Source of the DNA: Carex sylvatica
Taxonomy: Eukaryota; Streptophyta; Magnoliopsida; Poales; Cyperaceae
Direction: 5' to 3'
Assembly (NCBI GenBank): GCA_964058845.1
Contig: CAXKVR010000048.1
Span: 124,001 to 188,000 of the forward strand
Length of the DNA stretch: 64,000 nucleotides
The notes under the pieces were generated by a model. It made no database searches. It worked only from the letters and a program-made list of their open reading frames with translations, and was not told where the DNA came from. The position numbers and the translations under genes were made by a program. Positions 1 to 12,623 of this stretch are shown here, piece after piece. The first letter of the stretch is position 1; every line of letters begins with the position of its first letter.

Positions 1-107
1 TCAGTTACTGGTACCACTACCGCCTGAAAGCTAATTCCTGGTACTATAATTTGGAGAGAGAATTGAGTGCCATAGTCATGGGACTGACGGTAGCTACTGA
101 TAAATGA
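1..107 (+). CDS. Possible C-terminal end of an unknown protein, cut by the window start
   Basis: From base 3 an open frame runs 34 codons to a TGA at 105-107. The peptide is rich in aromatic and charged residues (it begins SYWYHYRLKANSWYY) and does not look like low-complexity intergenic sequence. No family was recognised. An open frame of this length can occur by chance, and the upstream exons lie outside the window, so this is only a weak suggestion that a gene ends here. A T-rich stretch follows at once, as in many plant 3' UTRs. Confidence 0.2.
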   Translation, partial: SYWYHYRLKANSWYYNLERELSAIVMGLTVATDK

Positions 108-3100
108 AGTAAATGTTTTTTTTTTTCATTTTTACCCACCGATTTTTTTAATTTGTTTTATTTATTTCCTACACAGGCCTATATATCCTACAAAGATTTC
201 AACTGAAGCTCTAACTCTGCAATCCATACCATCGGGAAAATAACTATCTGGTTTTTGAAAACATGAAGGACATAAATATAAAAAGATTGAATTATATATC
301 TGGATTTTGAACTATTGGATTGAAAAGGAAAAAAATTCAACACAACTTGGGTGGTGTGTACAAGAAGAATCGTAAAGGAACATATTAAAAGAAATGAATT
401 AATGAAAATCTGATTATTGCATGGCCTAGGGCTTTGTGCTATTATTTGTAGATCTTTTCCATTTTCGAACAAGCCGGGCTGGAGGCACTACTACCATTCC
501 AGGTAAATCCTCTCAATTTTATTTATTTTTCATAATCATTTTTTTAATGGACTGTATAATGAAATTCTTCTGAACTATTCAACTCAATCTGTTTGTTATT
601 GTTTTTATCGGATTATGTTCTGGTTGTGTTGGAATTTAATTAAACCGTTCAACTCCTCTGAACTCCTCTGAATCATCTTTATTCCTAATAAAAAGACATT
701 GGCTTCTAATATAATCTTATGTCGGATTTCTCATTGTGACTTTGCAAGTAAACACATACCAGCTTTGTAATGCACCTTCAATACTGTGTCTGGTTAGGTG
801 TGCTATCGGTGCATGAAGATTGGGTATTCTGACACTTTGTGTTGGTTTCAATGTATTAATTATTATTATCCAATGCATCAAATTGCTTATAATATAATAT
901 TATATCTTTTTTTTTTAAACCTGATAGTGGCTATCAGTTACATACAGATGTTACAACAAATTCAATCAATAACTGCCTCCTCTAAGAACTACACTACAGA
1001 AAAAGGTAAGCTACACCTTACCAGTACAAAATTAAATACTGACTGGCTGCATATTCCGAACTCAAAACAACACAACATTTTAACAATACTTCATCCACAG
1101 TTTGGCTTCCTTCAAGGTGTGTTGTGCCAGCCATTTTGAATCTGTTGCGCACCCTACAAAAATAAGTTTATTTCGTGCTCTCCACAGAAACCAGCAAACT
1201 GCAAAATAAAATAATATTATATAGTTTGAGAAATCAGAGGTATTCGTTGTGACTTTGTGAAGGACCGACTAAGAAGAGTAAAGAGTAAAGACATACATCA
1301 GCTTTTTACTGCACCCTCTCCATATTAAAATTAGCCCAAAACCATAATTAAAAAATGGTTAATTTTCTATTTACCCTTCACAACTTGTGCAGTTTCCTAT
1401 TTACCACTAAAGACCAATAATTTATCTTAGTCACCTCTCAACTCTAACAACTCTTTCTTATTTGGTCACATATAAATTTCTTGTAGTAACATAGATCAAA
1501 CATAATCTTTAGAATCTTGGATAATATAATTCTCACAAACATATAAAATACCTGATGCATTGCAGAAGATGTAGCCATCATATATAACTCAACTTTACAT
1601 ACAAATGGTTTCTCTCCCCTTGGACCTTTCTCTTAATATTGCAAAATTTTGAGATAAAAATATTTTTGTGTAACTTCTAATAGGTAGGGATGAGACCAAT
1701 TTATATCTGTTTATCTTATAATTTGGTACATCTATTCAGTACCAAATGAACTTATTTTTGATAAAATCCCAACCCAAGTAGTAGGGTTTTCTCTTTCCCT
1801 TACCCTCTCCACCCCGAAGAGAGAAATGGAGGCAGATGTGGAAATGGTCGGAGAAGCAAACCTCATTCTGTCACTTACTCCTCGCTTCAACCTCATTCAT
1901 TAATTCATTCATTCATTATAGTTCAGTTTAGTGAATGTACATCCACCCTTGTCTCAGCTACCTTGCTGTTACTTGACAAATCCAACTGTTTGCTAGCAAT
2001 GGAGTTCATTATTATTTGGATCTAATGAAATTCTTACAATTAGCGAGGAGCTGAATGGGCCAACTCAGGCTCACTGGCAACTCTATGGTAGGTTCATTTT
2101 AAAAGATTGGATTGCAGCTATGTTGTGAGTGAGCCTATTATATTTGGGATGGCGCAGGGGGCAGTATTATTTGTACTTTGAGATTCGTGTGAAGTTAAAG
2201 GAACAGTTTAGATACACTAATTCTAAAAGATTAATTTCCTTTTATGGTACCGGGAGGATCCGAATTTGTGTGCATGTGTGTGTGGAGAGAGAAAACACAC
2301 AAGTAAAATGTTGGATACTGATAAAGCTGAAAAAATGAAGGTATGTTGGATACTGATAAATAGTTTTGTAGTAAATGTTTTTTCAAAACTTGGCATTCGC
2401 GTAACTGGGTCGTTGCTTTCAGATAAACTTATGGTAAGACTTTTCTTCATTTTGGAGGAATGCATTGTTGTAATAAAGAGGGACGGAGCTGGACCGTAAT
2501 TGGGCCTTTTACAATCAAGATGGGCCAACAGAGTTATAAGTTGCTTTGTAAAGGGATTAGGGGAATCAGCAAATCGCATCTCCTACTGTTATTGAGGTAC
2601 TTACACTAATTTGTCTTATTTGAATAATTAGTTAGTATAATTTTGTTACAAGGATTTCAGGAAAATTGAATTAGTGGGAACTTAGAACTGATGTTGTACA
2701 TGCTTTTTGAGTAGCCATTTCTATTTCAGGCAAGTTTTTCTTTTGTACTTTTGTCAATATGAAGCAAATACAAGTTCTAAATTCTTATAAGTACTTTTCT
2801 TCATGACTGTATCTGTTTATATTAGATAAGGGAAATGCTTTTCGTAGAGAATTTGATTATATTAGATTATGACTGTATCTGTTTATATTAGATTATGAAA
2901 GAATCCTTAATGAAACCAAATAGAAACACAAAGTGTGATAGTTTTTTGTCTTTTTATCGTAGATTGAAGAACGAAATTTAAGTGGGGCAAGCCATCTGCT
3001 GGTTGAAGAACATGAGAGAGGCGATCAGATATGTGGATGTATGAGCTGCATCTATTCGTTGTAAGCCATCTGCTGATTGAAGAACCAAATAAAAGACGCT

Positions 3101-4257
3101 TCGGGCCCAATAGCAGAAAAAGGTTCCACTGGCGATGATTGTACAATTTCATTCAAGGGGCAATGTATAGGTACCAAAAGCCTGTGATGAGAAATTTTAA
3201 AAATTTCCTAAAAAAAATTATGGGAATTGTTTTGAAAGTAAAATACGAAAAATTATTAGATCTCATAAAAAATAAGGTCTTATACACACACATCATTTAT
3301 TGTGCTACCAATTAACAAACCTACTGGCTTTGAAGAAGCATTTTCACATCCATCCTTGACTCGACGAGGTGTATTGTGAAATGATCTAAGAAATAAATAA
3401 ATACAAATAATTATCAACACAATATGCCAAAAAAAAAAATTTAAGAGAACTGTTTTAGTGTTGAGCACTTGGGCTCGTTTGACGGAAATAAATTTGTTAC
3501 GATCCGAATTGCAGGAATAGTTATTCTGAAATTTCTATTTTTTTAAATTCAGCCGTTCAACTTTTTTTGTATATGGATTTCTAAACAACTAGTTTTTTCT
3601 GTGCACACATCTCAAAACAAATTGACAGTTGAATTTGAAAAGGTAGAAATTTCATGATACTATTCACATGTGAAGAATTGTAGTAGATTCGGATTCCCGT
3701 TTGACTGATAGAAGACTTATCATCTATTTTTTTATAAATAAAATGGGAGACAAGTCTTCCAATTTTAAATATTCACAAAAAAAAATTAGTCAATTTTAAA
3801 CATGCATCTCTTATTCAGGAAGTGTTATCTTTAATCACGAAACAAAAAAAATTATAATAATTCTCAACTTTATCACCAGAGAACGGTATTTTCATCACCT
3901 AAAATAAATAATGAAAGGCGTTTAAAATTTTGATTTGGAAATTAAAAAAAATGAGCAAAATAAAAAAAGGATGAACTGATACGCGTGCTAAGGATAAAAT
4001 GGGGCGAAATTTTTGTGGGCATTTGAACAAACATTGTTGAAACGGTTAGTATTTTGGCGGGGAGAATCGCCAGCTCAGCTCAGCTCCTCTTCATTTCATT
4101 TTGAACCAACTATGTTTGGATTTGGAAACTCCTCTACCCCTCCTTTATTTCTCTCTCTCGCTCTTCTCTTTTCTTTGTCATTTCATCTCCATTGACGGAG
4201 TTGAGGGCCCTTATTCATCCCTCAAGATACGCCAATTAATTAATCCTCTCTTCAAAC
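108..4257. other. Gene-poor stretch upstream of the syntaxin gene
   Basis: No convincing gene was found. The stretch contains a decayed foldback copy (about 2140-2270), direct repeats of about 25 bp near 2803 and 2869, and a further repeated piece near 2990 and 3063. Some pieces look exon-like, for example one ending in a good splice donor near 501, but no reading frame could be followed across them. The last 250 bases before 4258 are CT-rich and probably hold the syntaxin promoter and 5' UTR. Confidence 0.5.
2140..2270. repeat. Decayed copy of the GAATTC/GGATAC foldback family
   Basis: It contains the family core (GGGATGGCGCAGGGG, then TTTGTACTTTGAGATTCGTG) and a right end reading GGTACCGGGAGGATCCGAATTT. 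The matching left arm is not clear, so this copy is probably truncated or eroded. No target duplication was seen. Confidence 0.55.
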
Positions 4258-7200
4258 ATGAATAACCTTCTCACGGTATGTATTTCGTCAAATCGTCTCT
4301 TCTTTTTTGGTTTAAGGAATTTTGGCACCTAAATGAAGAAATTGGCTTCGCTTTAATGGGGACTTGGGATTTTAATCAAATTAATTTGGTGCTATAAATT
4401 AAATGTGACACCAATATAAGTAGCACTACTTGATAAAATTAATATTGTAGCTCGACTTTGCTAGTCTGAAAGAAATACCGACACTCAGTGAAATTTCTAA
4501 CTGCGGCCAATTAATGTGTCTATTCAATTCATTTTTTGAGCTTTATCCCCGGTAATTGTTTGCCTTGTCATAAAATGAAATATAATACATTCCTTGCTGA
4601 AAAACATATATATAATAGAACTCGGCAAGAAGTTTAAAAAAATGTACAATTTTTAGTTGCTAACATTTAGTAGAGAAAAATAAAAATATTAATTGTTTCC
4701 TTTGATGCCCTCACTCATTGCATATGACATTCACAAAGCCAGTGACCCGTCTCTAGTGCTGAAATATTGGGATTATGATATGAGAGTGTAAATTTGCAAG
4801 AATTTACAACCTGTTGATTTCTCAGGAATCATTCGAGAGGATCGTGGGCAAGTATCCCGGAGAGGCGGATGGCGAATCAGGTCGATTTTCATCGGATTCA
4901 AGGGATGTAAGGATGGAAAGTTTCTTCAAAAAGGTCCTCTTTTTAACAAGAATTTATCATCGATGACTTTGTTTTCTTTTCTTTTTTCTTGACCTGTCAA
5001 TTTTATTATTTTACAATCACTAAATCTCTAGGTGGCAGAGATTGAGGCCCAAATTGACAGTATCACCGCTCTACATCATAAACTTGAGGTACTCAAAAAA
5101 CTCTTTTAAGTTGAAATGCTGGATTCGGTACTTTTTCAAATTGGTCCTCATTTTGATAGTTTATTTGCTATGCTATCAAAATTATATGTTTGTATAGGTT
5201 TCTAACGAGGAATGTCGACAACTGACGAAGGCCTCTGCAATGAAAGGTGCACTTTCATCTCTCGTCTCCTTAACAAAAAAAAAAAAAAAAATTTAAATCA
5301 GCTTCTGTGATGTTTGATAATTTCAACAATAAAAGAATTATTCGTAACTTCTCAGAAATTAAAAAGAAGATGGAGAAGGATGTAGAAGAAGTCACTAAAA
5401 TCGCTCACAAAGCAAAGTCTTCCTTGGAGCAACTTGATAGAGAGGTATGCGATTGACATCATTTTTTTTTCCTTTTGAATATCAGATGTTATACCATATG
5501 AGAAAATGTGAATTCAATTAACACTTAATAATTCTGAAATTAGATATTGTATATGTGTATGTATCGTAGAATCTGACAAATAGACAAAAGCCAGGATGTG
5601 AGAAGGGGACAGGAGTTGATCGCTCCAGGACATCAATGACAGTGTGAGATTTTCTTGCTTATCACTTGTTCATCTTGAAAACTGTAAATATGCTTACAAA
5701 ACTTGGAATATTCATGGTTATGGAAGGAGGAAATAAGATACCAATTGTTCATGCATCCGTTCCAGGGCTCTGAAAAAGAGGTTAAAAGAACGCATCGCTC
5801 AATTTCAGGTTTGGGGAATCTCTTTTGTTTTTGTTCCTTAATATTTTAGAGAGTTTGTCCAGGTAATTATGCTTTCGTATTACCTAGCCAAATAAATTTC
5901 AGGTTTGGGGAATCTCTTTTGTTTTTGTTCCTTAATATTTTAGAGAGTTTGTCCAAGTAATTATGCTTTTATATTACCTAGCCAAATAAATTTCCTTGAC
6001 AAAATATTAATCATCACAGACTCTACGTCAGAATATACGGAACGAGTACAGGGAAGTAATTGAAAGACGGGTCTTTACAGGTATTGCAAAAGACTATTTT
6101 CTACAGATTTTATAAAAACATTACCTCATAACAACTCTGGGACCAAAATTACTTTTTAATCCTTTTTTATATATATACTTGCAGTAACAGGGACACGACC
6201 GGATGAGGAGGTTTGATATTATTAGAGCATTATATTTCTTTCTTCTAATTATACTTTTTATTGAACTTGAAAATAATTCCAAACAACAATATGAATCAGA
6301 CAATCGATCAGCTGATAGAGATGGGAGACAGTGAACATATATTCTCTCATGCTATTCAAGGATACGGCCGCGGTCAGGTACATAGACCTGTGATTTTACA
6401 AAAAAAACACAAAATGTGGTAGAAATTAGAAAAATAACAAGTTGCAGGGCAATTAATTCTGAAAATAATTTTCTTTTGGGAGAAGAGAATTGCGCGTATT
6501 ATGAAAATGAGTTGCTGAATTTCAGGAAATGGCATATACATGAGGAAATTTAATCTACAACTAAAGATATTAGTTTTGGAAAGGCTTTTCTCCTGGGTTA
6601 AGTAAATAATTTAACTATTAATTGGATATTTAAAAATTCCGTAGATAGTGGAGACGGTTGCTGAAATCCAAGAGCGGCATGATGCATTCCTGGAGTTGGA
6701 GAAGAAACTTCAAGAGTTGCAACAGGTTAGAACTGTGCATTCTTGCGTTAATAAAAAGTAAAAGATATCTGTTCCAAATTTAATTTCTAATTCTATAGTT
6801 TGGGTTGATAACTTTTACCTATGTATACCTCATTTAGGCCTTTCAGCATAATTACCTTCATCCAACCATCCAAATGGAATTTTGTTCTCTCTTCCAAATT
6901 CCTTCTTTCTGTCATGCTTTGCTAATCTGCACCTCTAAAATGGCAAATCAGAGTATAACTTAGCCAATAAAGTTTATGGAAGGGAGAATTCACTCATATA
7001 TTGTTAGTCCATATTGAGTTATTCATTTTCATTTGAAATTAACTGATTAAGTATATTCTATAAGTATCAAAAGCATCGGCATTTTTAAAAAATTGGCACT
7101 AATGAATTGGCGGGTTTTTTCTAAATAAGAATAATTGATGTTTTGTAATCTGTACAGTTGTAATTTGTTTTCTCAAATTACCAAATATTGTGGGTTCTTT

Positions 7201-7923
7201 CTCAAATACTGCAATTAATAGCTGTCTGATATGCAAAATACCCATTAAAGCACATTTAATTTAATCAATCACACCATATGAAAACCATACTTTTTTTTTT
7301 TAAACCTTCGTGGAAGTTGCGAAGTCATGAGAGGAAATCGAACTCTCGATCTTTGGGTAACCAACCGTCTTAGGACTCTTTTCCTAGCCAACTGTGCTAC
7401 CTCCCCTTTCTCATGTGAAAATCATACTTGTATACAATTATAAAGGATGCATTTTCAGTAAAAACCTACAGGCAAGAACTGAGATTCATTTTTTTTTTTT
7501 CAGATGTTCATGGACATGGCTGTCTTGGTCGAAGCACAAGGGGATATGATTGATGACATCGAGGCACAGGTTAGAGTTCTATTCTAGCACTAGCATTATA
7601 CATCAAATTACAGTATGTCAGTCTGTTACCATAGTACCAGTCCTAAACTTGTAAACTTGTGGTACTTAAATAGTACGGTACCAGTTATATCCGATATTGG
7701 TAATTCCGCCAGAATTCACTATTTTTTTCTGATTTTACCATGCTGTCATTCCATATAGGTAACACAATCTGTGGATCATGTACAAAAGGCAACAGAGACA
7801 CTAAAACAAGCAAAGAAGCTACAGAAGAACACGAGGAAACATATGTGCCTTGCAATAATTATCCTTCTTATTGTCATAATTTGTGCACTTTGGGGAATTC
7901 TCAAGCATGAAAAGATTTTCTGA
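4258..7923 (+). CDS. SYP132-like: Syntaxin, plasma-membrane Qa-SNARE of the SYP13 type
   Basis: Thirteen exons join in frame to 304 aa: 4258-4275, 4826-4933, 5032-5088, 5198-5246, 5356-5444, 5570-5643, 5766-5808, 6020-6080, 6185-6210, 6300-6377, 6645-6725, 7504-7569 and 7759-7923. The product begins MNNLLTESFERIV and has the N-terminal Habc region. The SNARE helix (about 205-265) carries the motif MDMAVLVEAQGDMIDDIE with the zero-layer Gln at 240. A single C-terminal membrane anchor follows (about 279-298). Length and phrases such as NRQKPGCEKGTGVDRSRT match plant SYP131/SYP132 better than KNOLLE or SYP12. Such Qa-SNAREs drive vesicle fusion at the plasma membrane and are used in secretion, defence and cytokinesis. 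Intron 11 holds a SINE and intron 7 a 94-bp tandem duplication. The next gene converges on this one. The family is secure; the exact orthologue is inferred. Confidence 0.93.
5801..5988 (+). repeat. 94-bp tandem duplication across an exon-intron border
   Basis: Bases 5801-5894 are repeated almost exactly at 5895-5988. The unit starts with the last 8 bases of syntaxin exon 7 and its splice donor (AATTTCAG then GTTTGG), so a second copy of the donor lies inside the intron. The two copies differ at only a few positions, which suggests a recent event. Confidence 0.9.
7291..7414 (-). mobile_element. tRNA-derived SINE in syntaxin intron 11
   Basis: Read on the minus strand, the body has an A-box-like stretch (GGTAGCACAGTTGGCTAGG) and a B-box-like stretch (GAGAGTTCGATTTCC) at tRNA-like spacing, and it ends in a run of A. 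Imperfect direct repeats flank it: TGAAAACCATACT at about 7279-7291 and TGAAAATCATACT at about 7416-7428. This is the layout of a plant SINE whose promoter derives from a tRNA. It is inserted antisense to the gene. Confidence 0.82.
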
Positions 7924-8766
7924 TATTTTTGTTGACGTGATTACAAAATAAAAAGTCTGTGATTTATTGGATTCCACCTTGTAAATGCTTAAAACTGGGA
8001 AACCAAGAAAGTTATGTCTAACCAGAGTTCAAACAGTCACAATTCTCAGTTTAGATCCAACATGTAATCATGGTAATTTTAAAGTTTAAATGGAACTATC
8101 AGATCACTATTACAAGGTCAGAATATTATTTGCTGAAATTTCCTCTTTTTCCACTTGTTTAAATGAGGATAAAGCTGGAGTTATTATGGTAATGTCATTG
8201 CAGTAAAATTAAAATACCAGATTAACTTGCATCCAAGCCCCAAAGAAAAATTCCATTGACAAAAGTTCAAGCGACCAAATATCTAAAGAACAAAAGCAAT
8301 CTGAGATTTAGAACAGCATCATTCAGCAATTATCAGATTGTATATATTATGTGAAGCCACACCCTTGTAAGCAAAAATGTAAAGGAGACTGTCCGGCAAA
8401 AAATTTAAAGAGAAAGTAACCAAAATGGCATTCCTTCAATTATTTACCCTTATTATTTATACTAAAACCATTCAACAGCATTCTTCAATAAAAAAAATAG
8501 CAATTCTCAAAGCTTCGCAGCATAATATCTCATGAATAAATAAAACAAACAGCCATCAGTCTCTGTTGGCTGCTTCAAAAATAGTCCTTCACTATTATTT
8601 TGCAAAGATCGCAGTGGGAGTTACAGTGAAAACCAGATGAACATCTACAACAATACAAGTAATCTACAAAGCAGATAATACATCTGTGAATAAGATCCAA
8701 AACACTGTTCAAATTCAAAAATTTGGAAGGCGGTGCTCGATGAACTCTTTTACATTCCCTTCACAA
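7924..8766. other. Shared 3' region between convergent genes
   Basis: These 843 bases lie between the syntaxin stop codon (+) and the stop codon of the type I membrane protein gene (-). No coding sequence was seen. The stretch must hold both 3' UTRs and both polyadenylation sites. Confidence 0.6.
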
Positions 8767-11700
8767 TTAATCAAGCTTCACGTTGGAATACAGAAGAGTG
8801 TCTCTAGTGAGTGGCATGTTCATCAACATGCAGACCTGCTCAAATCAGTAATAGTATCAGTATGTATATGGGAATTAAAATTCAAAGAAAATAAAAAAAT
8901 GTCCTGGAGATGTTTGTGGGTATAGAATATCAAAAAGTTTGCACATCATATGGACTCTACCAAAACCAAATCAATTCTTGCCAGCTTATTACGATGGATA
9001 ACCACACAGTATTGGTACATCTCCTGCACACAGAAAAGAAAATACCAGGTGCAGGCCAAGGCAGGTAAGGTACAGGTACATGGTGCAAGCATATATGGCA
9101 ATTTTATTGCATGTAATAAAGACTAGGGACAATATGAAAAACAGCGAACTGAATGCCCTCTTACTAACCCCCATTAAAGTTGAAATGAGAAGGATAATGC
9201 CAGTAATCCAGGCGAGAGTCGTCCTAACCAGCAACACCTCATAGACTTTGGTGGAATTGCTTGTGCTTGTTTCTTCTAACCACCTTGAGATACGTGCTGA
9301 TGAGGTCACCTCCACCATGCCTGACTCTTCCTTGTTATATACTATCATCCCAACAATCTTACCTGAATTTTAGCAAAGGGATTTGAAAAACTATAAAATA
9401 AGACAAGACATTACAAAGAATGGACAACATCTAAGTATTACAATCACTAGCTACACTACAATTTTTTCTCAATTGAGCCCAAATCACCCAAATCAGATGG
9501 GAGCTCAAAGAGACGTAAAATGAAGATGTCGGGAAAAAAAAGAGGGCCAGTTGAGCACAACATTCTGAATAATTTTGGTACAAAGAATCAACTTCAAATG
9601 TAAGGCACCCTTGAATACTATAATTGTGCAGAAACTAGCTCAGTATAAACTTTTGATATGGAAAGGTTAAGAAAGGAGACCTTCATAAGATCTGTGCAAA
9701 AGATCAAACAGCTTAGAGATTGTTATCTGCAATATTTCCGCTCCTTGTTGAATAATATCAGAGTTCCCATACTCTTCTATAAGAGCCTACATTATAAAAT
9801 ATATTATATTAGGGTGTGTGCTTTACACTCCTATCAGAGTCTTGCTATTAAACTATGTAAAATAATTGATCAAGAATTAAAGAAAAAAAAAATAAGTAGT
9901 GTTTTTATGATTTGAATCTCAGCAGCAGTGATCTAGCCAACAAACACAGAACATAACAATTTGTCATCTTTACAGACAATAGTGCTGGTCCTTCATATTT
10001 ACTTATTTACATAAAAAAAGAAAAAACACATATTTATAATACTACTTTAACCACCACAAGATGTATAAAATTACAATAAATATGTACATAAAAACCAAAA
10101 TATAATTAAACTACCACGAGCAATGTAAAACTACAACAAATATGTCGTAAAACCAAATTATAGAAAAAAAAAAATAAATGTACCTTGAAGCCTGTGAAAC
10201 GACCTGTGATCAACTCAGCAGGGTTGGAACCAATACCAGAGAGGTCTCCATGAAATTCGACACCACTATTGATGCCTCTTACAAGGGCTGCAAGACTCGA
10301 TGCAAAGTGTAGCTCAGCTTCCTGTAAATTACCAAGGTTATCACCACAAAATGCAATTTCTTTTTGCCTTTTAAGTTTTTGACTCTTCCTTTATTAGACT
10401 TCAACAGTTTTTAGGCACATAACATAACATCCAGTGCACAGATTTGAACACCAATCATAATTCAAGAAGGAAATTATTTAGAGAATAGATGCCCAATCAG
10501 AAAGTACTATTCAGGAAACAAGTCATTATTTTGGTTTAGCTATTTCAACATGCCAATTAACCGACTTATAAAGCATAGAGATGAGAGAGGGAGAGAGAGA
10601 GAGACCCTGGCAACATGAAGATGAAGTGTCCCATCACGTGTCAATGGAAGAGTTAATTTTCCATCCTTGGTTGCTACACTGCCTGAGTATGATCCCTCCA
10701 ACAACTTTGACTGTATCAAAACTCATAACAAAATCCTTATAGCTTCAGAGAGCAAGGGAGAGAGATCTAAAACATATTCTACAGAATAAATTGACCATAT
10801 AACTTACAAGATATGTGAACTCCTTATCAAGACAAGCAGCATTACAATCTCCGTCCAATGATTCTTCAATCTTTGTAACAAGAACCTCTTCCTCACCTAA
10901 CCAAGGAACAAGAGATAATAATTATGCACATCTGCAAAGGTTCTTCATCACACACTTTGAAACCTCAAAAGGATCCTAAACACCTTTGAAAACATGAAGC
11001 CATAAATCAATATCATTGATAACCATTAGTCACAAACTAATTTCTTCTTCACCCCAGTCCTCTCCAGAAGCATAATTATGAAAATAGGAATAACTTAGGC
11101 CATCTTTGGAAATGAAAAAAGTACAAGGAACAATGTTTTAACAGTCATGTTCTACAATTTTCCTTCTTTTGTAAGAATACAAGGGACTCTGGACATTTTA
11201 CAGCATCACAAGGAAACTATCCAGGTAACTAGGTAAACTGTGACATGTTAATTGAACTACCTGGAAGATGCATTGAAGTTTTAGAACCCACAAACTTGTA
11301 TTTGCGAACAGTTTGAACCTGAAGTTTTGAGTGGTCAATATCTGGGAGAAAAAAAAAATGAATGAGATATATGGGAATGAACCAAACATTATATGTACAA
11401 AAAAAAGTAATCAAAGCAAATTACCATCCAATCCACTGACTTCTAGCAAGAACACAGCATGAGGTCGGCCAAAGGGGTTAGGCATCAGAATCTCGTTTAA
11501 CTGTTATTGTGGTGATTTCAAATTGTCAGCTTATTTTTGCAGATAATAATTACTGATACTAAAAGGCTGTGGAGTTCCAGAGGAATACTTTTGATGAAGA
11601 CTCAGTTGCAAGGGAGGAATCAGGTGCAAAGCCAAGTAACACCGATGCCACTCCAGCAACTTCAGGTACTGAAATTGGTGTAATCTGTTTACACAAAAAA

Positions 11701-12322
11701 TAACCAATTATATTTAATTACTACTGCAAGGCTGAGTACTATATAATAAACTTAATAATGTTGTTCACAAGAAAAAAAAATCTTCTAGGTGCAACTATAT
11801 TTTATCATCAATTCATGATCATACACTGTAAACAGAGTGCTGATTGTAATCAGCCTTAAGTAACACTATCTACTGAGATACTTGCACATACTATGGTTGC
11901 ATTCAGACAAAATAAGTTGTGATCATAACAAGCCAAAATGACTGTCTTCCGAATTCTAAAGAGAAATGGAAAATTCTTTGAAAGAAAAAACAGGTTTTGC
12001 TGATATGACATTGAACAAATTAATTTTAACAAAAATATTACCTCATCATCGGTATCCAGAGGCTGATTACGCAGATATTTACTGGAAGAATCTTCTATAA
12101 AAACAACAGAACCACTGCTTCCCGCCTGTGTACAAAAATAGAGGCGAAAAATTCATTAATACAAGTAAGATCTAACACCGACGCACAATTTCCGTGCTGA
12201 ATCTGAAATCAGAGGTCTAATTGGGGGAGAAGAGAGAAAGAACGCAAACAAACCGTAGGTTTTAGGCAGAAGGATGTAAACAGTACGAGTAGCAAGGAAT
12301 TGAGAATGAGACGAAAGCCCAT
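8767..12322 (-). CDS. Predicted type I membrane protein with signal peptide, conserved plant family (At3g13410-like)
   Basis: Eleven exons on the minus strand join in frame to 368 aa: 12254-12322, 12042-12125, 11589-11684, 11425-11500, 11261-11341, 10808-10896, 10606-10710, 10184-10321, 9681-9786, 9169-9362 and 8767-8835. The protein starts with a hydrophobic signal peptide (MGFRLILNSLLLVLFTSF). A long lumenal or extracellular region follows, including the phrase LNEILMPNPFGRPHAVFLLE. One membrane segment lies near 333-351, and the short tail is NMPLTRDTLLYSNVKLD. I recall this pattern from an uncharacterised plant family, perhaps catalogued as DUF7794. The tail motif fixed the last exon, which an open-reading-frame scan would miss. 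No biochemical function can be assigned. A foldback element sits about 140 bases upstream of the ATG. Confidence 0.85.
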
Positions 12323-12460
12323 GGCGAGATACAGAGGATTGGGATTTTGCTCCGCTTTTGGTACAATCTCTTAGGCTTTGAAGATCGGAACGAAAGGAGA
12401 AGATCGAGAAAGTCAGCCAGAGGAACAAAATTACATTATGAGCTCCGATTTGTGGAGTCC

Positions 12461-12623
12461 GAATCCTCTGAGGTAATAGAATATAGATCCTGACCGTCCG
12501 ATCAGAATCCGGGCCAATCAGGGACAAGGTTGATTGCAGAGGGGATTTTTAGTATTGCGCCGAAGCGATCGAACGGTCCGGATTTAAACACAAAATGTTT
12601 GTTACCTCAGGTAATATTAATTC
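12461..12623. repeat. Foldback element of the GAATTC/GGATAC family, upstream of the type I membrane protein gene
   Basis: The left arm begins GAATCCTCTGAGGTAATAG and the right arm ends TTACCTCAGGTAATATTAATTC, roughly its reverse complement. The inner parts pair too (GACCGTCCGATC with GATCGAACGGTCC). No flanking duplication is visible, so this may be an older insertion. It lies within the likely promoter of the minus-strand gene. Confidence 0.75.

Noticed and set aside
798..1139. 113-codon open frame
   Set aside because: Low-complexity, AT-driven composition, no recognisable domain, and no splice-consistent neighbours.
8989..9168. Continuation of the membrane-protein frame past 9169, and an exon-like piece near 8990-9030
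   Set aside because: The conserved family tail lies at 8767-8835 and joins in frame to the donor at 9169, so the read-through and the extra piece are not needed.
12156..12527. 123-codon minus-strand frame over the start of the type I membrane protein gene
   Set aside because: It is a different frame across the 5' UTR, exon 1 and intron 1. The signal-peptide frame from 12322 joins correctly to ten further exons.
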